Source of the DNA: Shinella sp. UYSO24
GTDB taxonomy: Bacteria; Pseudomonadota; Alphaproteobacteria; Rhizobiales; Rhizobiaceae
Assembly (NCBI GenBank): GCA_902167985.1
Contig: CABHNZ010000008.1
Location: forward strand, 124,001 to 188,000
Reading direction: 5' to 3'
Length of the DNA stretch: 64,000 nucleotides
The first letter of the stretch is position 1. Every line of letters starts with the position of its first letter. The notes under the pieces are model-generated. The model was not told the origin of the DNA. It ran no database searches and saw only the letters and a list, made by a program, of their open reading frames with translations. The position numbers and the translations under genes are program-made. Below, piece after piece: positions 59,485 through 64,000 of the stretch.

Positions 59485-60802
59485 TCAGACGTAGCGATTG
59501 ACGACGTTTCCAGATATTCCTGCCGGCCGGACACCGGCTCCGGATTGATATTGTCGCGCTCTACCATGGCGGCGATCTCATCCAGCTTGATCTCGCCGCG
59601 CAGCATCTGCTGGGCAAGCGGGCTCGACCATTTCTCGTAGCGCTTGTCGAGCGGCATCTTCAGCGCGCCGTCATCGAGCATCTTCTGCGCCGCCTTCAGG
59701 CCGCGGGCGCAGGCATCCATGCCGCCGATATGGCCGATCAGCAGATCTTCCGGATCGAGCGACTGGCGGCGCAGTTTCGCGTCGAAATTCGTGCCGCCAT
59801 TGACGAAGCCGCCGCCTGCCAGAACATGGTAATAGGCAAGCGCCATTTCCGGCACGTTATTGGGGAACTGGTCCGTATCCCAGCCGGACTGCATGTCGTT
59901 GCGGTTCATGTCGATCGAGCCGAAAATGCCGAAGGCGTTGGCCATGGCAAGCTCGTGCTCGAAGGAATGGCCGGCAAGGATCGCATGGCCCTGCTCGATA
60001 TTGAGCTTCACTTCCTTTTCCAGCCCATGCTTCTGCAGGAAGGCATACACGGTCGAGACGTCGTAGTCATACTGGTGCTTGGTCGGCTCCTGCGGCTTCG
60101 GCTCGATCAGGATCGTGCCTTCAAAGCCGATCTTGTATTTGTATTCGACGACGAGGTTGAGGAAGCGACCCATCTGGTCGAGCTCGCGGCCGACATCGGT
60201 ATTGAGCAGGGTTTCATAGCCCTCGCGCCACCCCAGAGAACGTAATTGGCGCCGCCGAGCTTTTTCGTGGCGTCAAGGCAGGTCTTCACCGTCGCGGCGG
60301 AAAAGGCAAAGACATCCGGGTCGGGATTGGTCGAGGCACCCGACATATAGCGGCGGTGGGAGAAGAGGTTCGCCGTTCCCCAGAGAAGACGCACGCCGGT
60401 CTCTTCCTGCTTCTGGCCAAAGTAATCGACGATCTCCTCCAGATTGCGGGTGTTCTCCCTGAAATTATTGCCCTCCGGGCGGACGTCAGCGTCATGGAAG
60501 CAGTAGAAGGGCGAGCCGAGCAGCGAGAAGAATTCAAAGGCGACATCCGCCTTCATTTTCGCCGCTTCCATCGTGTCGGAAAACCACGGGCGCAGGAAAG
60601 TCTGGCCGCCGAACGGATCGCCGCCCGGCCATGTGAACGTGTGCCAGTAGGCCACGGCAAAGCGAAGATGATCCTCCATCCGTTTGCCGGCAACGATCTC
60701 ATCGGGATTGTAATGGCGGAAGGCCAGCGGATTGGTGCTATCCGGCCCCTCATATTTAATCTTGGAAATATCGCCGAAAAAGCCTGTCGTCTTCGGTGCC
60801 AT
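59485..60802 (-). CDS. xylA: Xylose isomerase, frameshifted twice
   Basis: 439 residues after adding bases near 60238 and 59508 (AAA that should be AAAA, restoring the family end ENVVNRYV). Catalytic FYCFHDADV (His101-type), [15 protein letters not shown], the [13 protein letters not shown] metal/Lys block, GHSFEHE and WDTDQFPNN are all XylA signatures. Interconverts xylose and xylulose in the cytosol, Mg/Mn dependent. GAGGAGGAGAC before the ATG is a strong ribosome site. xylB is not in the window. A GTACGTAC dyad lies about 85 bases upstream. Confidence 0.92.
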
Positions 60803-60884
60803 GGGGTCTCCTCCTCGCTCAGCACAGATCAATTCAGCCGCCCGCCAATGGCGAAGGCTGCCTCCGGAATGCTACGGACATCAA

Positions 60885-60902
60885 ATGATGTACGTACCTC
60901 AT
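60885..60902. promoter_or_regulatory. Candidate operator upstream of xylA
   Basis: ATGATGTACGTACCTCAT: perfect GTACGTAC core with ATGA/TCAT arms, one mismatch pair. Position (about -85 from the xylA start) and form suit a dimeric regulator such as a GntR/FCD protein. The rest of 60803-61099 shows nothing else I recognise. Confidence 0.4.
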
Positions 60903-61099
60903 TTTTGAGAGAGGATTATTGCGCGTCGCCATATATCCCTCAGGACAAGCTTCGACGGGCTCGGTGCAATATATCTTCGGGTTCCTCTCCCAGTGGTGTG
61001 ATCTTTGACCAGAACGCAGCCGCCGTCAATCGCCCATCATCAGAATGGCCGTCAGCTTCGGATGCCACTCCGCGACCATGTGGCCGAGTCGAGCCAATC

Positions 61100-61666
61100 C
61101 TACCCGGCCGACAGGATCTCATCAGCCTCATCCGCCGACATCTCGCAGACCCTGCGGCCGATCTCGAAACCGAAACCGCCGCGGGCGAAGGCGGAAAGCT
61201 CCTTGCCGCGCCGCTTCTCGTCGAGTTCCACCCGGCGAAACGGGCCGAAGGCGCGCTTGCGGGCCAGAATGACGGCGGCCTTCAGGTCATCCACCTCGGC
61301 AACCGCCACCTTGGCGGTTTCAGCCGCCACACCCTTCATCGACAGTTTCTGCGCGATGGCGCGCTTCGAACGGCCGGACCGCTCTCCCTGCCGCGTTGCC
61401 ACTTCCGCATAGGTCGTGTCGTTGAGCGCGCCCACGTCATAGCCGAAGGAAACCGCGAAATCGGCAAGCGCCTTTACCTGCCGGTCGCTGATCTCGTCGA
61501 ATTTCTCCCGCGCCTTGCGGGTGATCGCATCGCGCAGCTGCTTCTCCGTCAGCATCTGCTTGGCCAGCCGGTAGCTTGCCGAATTGCGCGCCCAGGAGAA
61601 CATCCGTGCGTTCGGCACGTCCACCTCGGGTGCGGCCTCTTCCGCGACATCGAAATCCACGCTCAT
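61100..61666 (-). CDS. recX: Regulatory protein RecX
   Basis: 188 residues from MSVDFDVAEEA. Helical RecX repeats: RNSASYRLAKQMLTEKQLRDAITRKA, DTTYAEVATRQGERSGRSKRAIAQKLSMKG and the ARKRAFGPFRR segment. Modulates RecA filament assembly. The start overlaps the stop of the phosphodiester-glycosidase-like gene (ATGA), an unusual partner for recX. Confidence 0.83.
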   Translation of the reverse strand: MSVDFDVAEEAAPEVDVPNARMFSWARNSASYRLAKQMLTEKQLRDAITRKAREKFDEISDRQVKALADFAVSFGYDVGALNDTTYAEVATRQGERSGRSKRAIAQKLSMKGVAAETAKVAVAEVDDLKAAVILARKRAFGPFRRVELDEKRRGKELSAFARGGFGFEIGRRVCEMSADEADEILSAG

Positions 61667-62588
61667 CGGCTGTCGCTTCCGCCGACAAGCGCAAAGATCG
61701 GCCCATAGCCGCCATGCCATGACGTGTCGTTGCGCCCAAGCGCCGGGGCATAGAGGCCGGTGCCGTGCCCGCCATCGAGAAACAGCGCATCAGGCATTTC
61801 AGCTCGTCGCGGAACAGCCGGGCGAAATCGTGGAAGTTCACCTCGTCCTCGCTGACCGCAAAGCGGATCGTGCCATCGGAACACACGCCGACACCGCTGC
61901 GGCGCGTGCGGTCTGTCGAGCCCGGAATGAAATCGGGATGCAGATGGTTGCCGATGACCAGCATCGGGCCGGACTGGGTGGCAAACAGCGGCACCGGCTT
62001 TCCGGCCTTCAGCCGCTTGAGATAGGCCTCGGTCGTGACGATATGGGCACCCGTTCCATCGGCAAAGAAGACGCCGTTTGGGGTGCGATAGAAATTCGGG
62101 ATCGGCCCCTTGCCCGGCGGCCGGCCGCGCGTGTTGAGCGGCACGCCCTCATGCCCGTTCTCGACATAGAGCCCGACCGGCACGAACTCGTCGGAATACA
62201 TGCCGGCGTTCATCGCAAAGGCCAGTGTTTCCCCCTTGGCGGCGAGCGCATCGGAAAGTGCCGAAAAACGACGATAGGGCTGGCCGGACCGGTCTTTCCA
62301 GAACAGTCGCAAATTCCCCTCTTTCGCCTTCAGATCCCGCGGCACGGTGCAGACGATATAGCTGGTTTCCTCGAAGGACAGCCGGGCACAGAGGTTTTCG
62401 ATCCCGCCCGCCGCGATGCCAGCGGTTGCCGGAGAATCAGCCAGTGCAGCCGAGGCGAACAGCCCGATGAATGCTGCGAACGCGGCAGAACCGACAAATC
62501 GTCGAAAGCAGAATTTCAGAATACGCCGGATCCGTCGGCGCGCCTGTAAAACACCGTCCTGCAGCAGGTCGGATAGATCGATCGTCAT
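61663..62588 (-). CDS. Phosphodiester glycosidase family (NAGPA/DUF2233) protein, frameshifted
   Basis: 308 residues after adding one C near 61793. N-terminal signal/anchor (FVGSAAFAAFIGLFASAALADS), LAFAMNAGMYSDEFVPVGLYVENG, LPTFATQSGPML-like block PVPLFATQSGPMLV, and the conserved LFLDGGHGTGLYAP reached in the second frame (CPDALFLDGG). Exported; relatives hydrolyse N-acetylglucosamine phosphodiesters or act on wall/exopolysaccharide. No clear ribosome site before 62588, so the start is uncertain. Confidence 0.82.
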
Positions 62589-62819
62589 GTTTTTACGGGA
62601 AAATCTGTGTCGCATCATCACGTTGTTGATCTGGCCGGGCGAAACCGCCGGCTGGATTACGGAAGGGTGATCGAAAGCGGCGCCAGCGTCAAGCCGCAGT
62701 TGGCCCAAGGTCCGGCGGCAGCCTTCACAACATCCCTTGACCTTGGCCGCCGCATGGCAGAGCTTGCAGAAAACATCGATGCTTCGGCAAAAAGATGACG
62801 CACATCCAAGGATTTGACC

Positions 62820-63983
62820 ATGACACCTGAAGCTTCGTCGCAAGTCGTGCCCGACCTCGCCCAGAAGGCGGAACCGATCTGGGCCGTCGGCCTGATGACC
62901 GGCACCGTGCTCGACGGCAATATCGACGTGGCGCTTCTGAAGACCGATGGCGTCACGGTCGATACCTTTGGCGCCTACAGGCTCGCACCCTATCCTGCGG
63001 GCATGGTCGATCTTCTGGAGAAGACGCTGAAGGCGGCGCGCGACTGGAATTTCGAAGGGCCTGAACCGGCGATCTTTGCTGAGGCCGAGGAGGCGCTGAC
63101 GCGGGCGCAATCTCAGGCAGTGCGGCAACTGGTCGAGGATCAGGGGCTCTCCATGGCCGATATCGGCATCGTCGGTTTCCACGGCCAGACGGTGTTGCAT
63201 CGCGCTCCGACCAAGGAGCGGCGTGGCGATACCCGCCAGCTCGGCGATGGCGCGCTGATGGCCTCGCTGCTCGGCACCAAGGTCGCCTATGATTTCCGCA
63301 GTACCGACGTGCGTGAAGGTGGTCAGGGCGCACCGCTTGCCGCTGCCTATCACGCAGCACTCTTGAAAGGCCTCGACGAGAGCGGCGACAGCGCCGTGCT
63401 TAATCTGGGCGGCGTCGGCAATATCACATGGTGGGACGGCAAAGAGCTTGTCGTCGCCTTCGATACGGGACCGGCAAACGCGCCGCTCAACGACTTCATC
63501 AAGGCGCTAGGTCTCGGCGAAATGGACCGCGACGGCGCACTCGGTGCCGCGGGCAAGGTGGACGAAGCGCGGCTGTCGCGGCTGCTCGACCACCCCTATA
63601 TGACAGCGCCCTTCCCGAAATCGCTCGACCGCTTCGATTTCACCGCCGCCATGGCCGATGGCCTGTCGCCCGAAGATGGTGCCGCGACGCTGACCGCCTT
63701 CACCACATCGGCTGTCGGCAAGGCGCTCGATCTTCTGCCGCGGCGGCCGACAAGACTGATCGTCTCCGGTGGCGGACGGCACAATCCGACGATGATGAAA
63801 ATGCTCGAAAGCCGCGCCGGGGCAAAGGCCGTTTCGGCCGATGCCTTCGGCTGGCGCGGCGATGCGGTGGAGGCGGAATGCTTCGCCTTTCTCGCCGTTC
63901 GCGTGGCGCGCGGCCTGCCGATCAGTTTTCCGACGACAACAGGCGCTCCGAGGCCCTTGCAGGGAGGCCGCATAGCCGGATAA
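62820..63983 (+). CDS. anmK: Anhydro-N-acetylmuramic acid kinase
   Basis: 387 residues, intact. ATP-dependent phosphorylation of 1,6-anhydroMurNAc during peptidoglycan recycling. Motifs: [18 protein letters not shown] (usually GxMSGTSxDG), [46 protein letters not shown] and [19 protein letters not shown] eight bases upstream supports the ATG at 62820 over an in-frame TTG at 62814. The MSGTS loop reading MTGTV is a small variation. Confidence 0.92.
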   Translation: MTPEASSQVVPDLAQKAEPIWAVGLMTGTVLDGNIDVALLKTDGVTVDTFGAYRLAPYPAGMVDLLEKTLKAARDWNFEGPEPAIFAEAEEALTRAQSQAVRQLVEDQGLSMADIGIVGFHGQTVLHRAPTKERRGDTRQLGDGALMASLLGTKVAYDFRSTDVREGGQGAPLAAAYHAALLKGLDESGDSAVLNLGGVGNITWWDGKELVVAFDTGPANAPLNDFIKALGLGEMDRDGALGAAGKVDEARLSRLLDHPYMTAPFPKSLDRFDFTAAMADGLSPEDGAATLTAFTTSAVGKALDLLPRRPTRLIVSGGGRHNPTMMKMLESRAGAKAVSADAFGWRGDAVEAECFAFLAVRVARGLPISFPTTTGAPRPLQGGRIAG

Positions 63984-64000
63984 AGGCATGCGCGGCCCGG

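Noticed and set aside
58068..60173. 701-codon minus-strand frame containing most of xylA
   Set aside because: The XylA family ends at ENVVNRYV; the long tail arises because a lost A near 59508 removes the stop and the frame then runs antisense through the YdcF and acylphosphatase genes.
1206..62588. Widespread pseudogenisation of the window
   Set aside because: All breaks are single-base losses, motifs are intact on both sides, no gene has large deletions or scattered stops, and no mobile element is near.
61437..63353. 638-codon minus-strand frame spanning anmK antisense, an intergenic gap and the glycosidase-like gene
   Set aside because: Only the part from 62588 down to about 61793 resembles a protein family; the first 255 codons are antisense to anmK.

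Overview
The window looks like a chromosome or large-replicon segment of an alphaproteobacterium, most likely in the Rhizobiaceae (Rhizobium/Agrobacterium/Shinella-like). The signs are high GC, a short second FtsZ, xylA near recX and anmK, an ExoP-type polysaccharide co-polymerase, and long, tightly overlapping catabolic operons with FCD-type GntR and LysR regulators. I see no rRNA, tRNA, insertion sequence, integrase or CRISPR array. About 25 genes are broken by frameshifts. All of them can be repaired by adding single bases, mostly in short G/C/A/T runs, 42 bases in total. After repair every gene length is a multiple of three and family motifs read through. I therefore treat these as probable sequencing or assembly deletions and annotate full spans rather than pseudogenes.

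Layout. 1-2978: a membrane-associated FAD/Fe-S sugar dehydrogenase (catalytic subunit cut by the window edge, plus Tat-exported small subunit) and a divergent LysR regulator. 3-7.6 kb: cspA, a two-gene PNPOx / PNPOx-GAF-winged-helix unit, an arylamine N-acetyltransferase and a YceI protein. 7.7-21.1 kb: accessory catabolic locus A. It has a polar amino-acid ABC importer, ureohydrolase and DUF1989 protein (minus operon), a creatinase-like pita-bread hydrolase (plus), then a second minus operon with 5-oxoprolinase subunits B and C, two GntR regulators, a 2-hydroxyacid dehydrogenase, an M20 carbamoylase-like amidase, a second pita-bread hydrolase and a VOC protein, with pxpA divergent. Its two divergent promoters share a CRGTAYACC motif.

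21.2-44.6 kb: accessory locus B, the most interesting part. A 12-gene minus operon runs UbiD, UbiX, solute-binding protein, PEP-mutase/isocitrate-lyase-type protein, DppB, DppC, OppD, OppF, TIGR02444 protein, hydantoinase, histidine-ammonia-lyase-type enzyme, tandem LysR-LysR fusion. Divergent from it, a cobalamin riboswitch precedes a BtuFCD-type importer, followed by an M20 N-carbamoyl-amino-acid hydrolase, a DUF917 protein, a divergent urocanase and an AllE-type cupin. Ammonia lyase, urocanase homologue, DUF917 desulfurase family, hydantoinase and carbamoylase are the five enzyme types of the ergothioneine (thio-histidine betaine) to glutamate route. The locus is therefore a strong candidate for thio-imidazole/thiohydantoin catabolism with extra, unexplained parts (UbiD/UbiX, AllE cupin, corrinoid uptake).

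44.5-53.6 kb: exopolysaccharide export locus (MurJ-like flippase and O-antigen-ligase-like protein in one open frame, two GT4 glycosyltransferases, ExoP-like co-polymerase/kinase, acyltransferase). 53.6-64 kb: a long palindrome and C-rich tract, a YcaC-like hydrolase, an MFS exporter with a C-terminal monooxygenase-like domain, FtsZ2, acylphosphatase, a YdcF-like protein, xylose isomerase, RecX coupled to a phosphodiester-glycosidase-like protein, and anmK.
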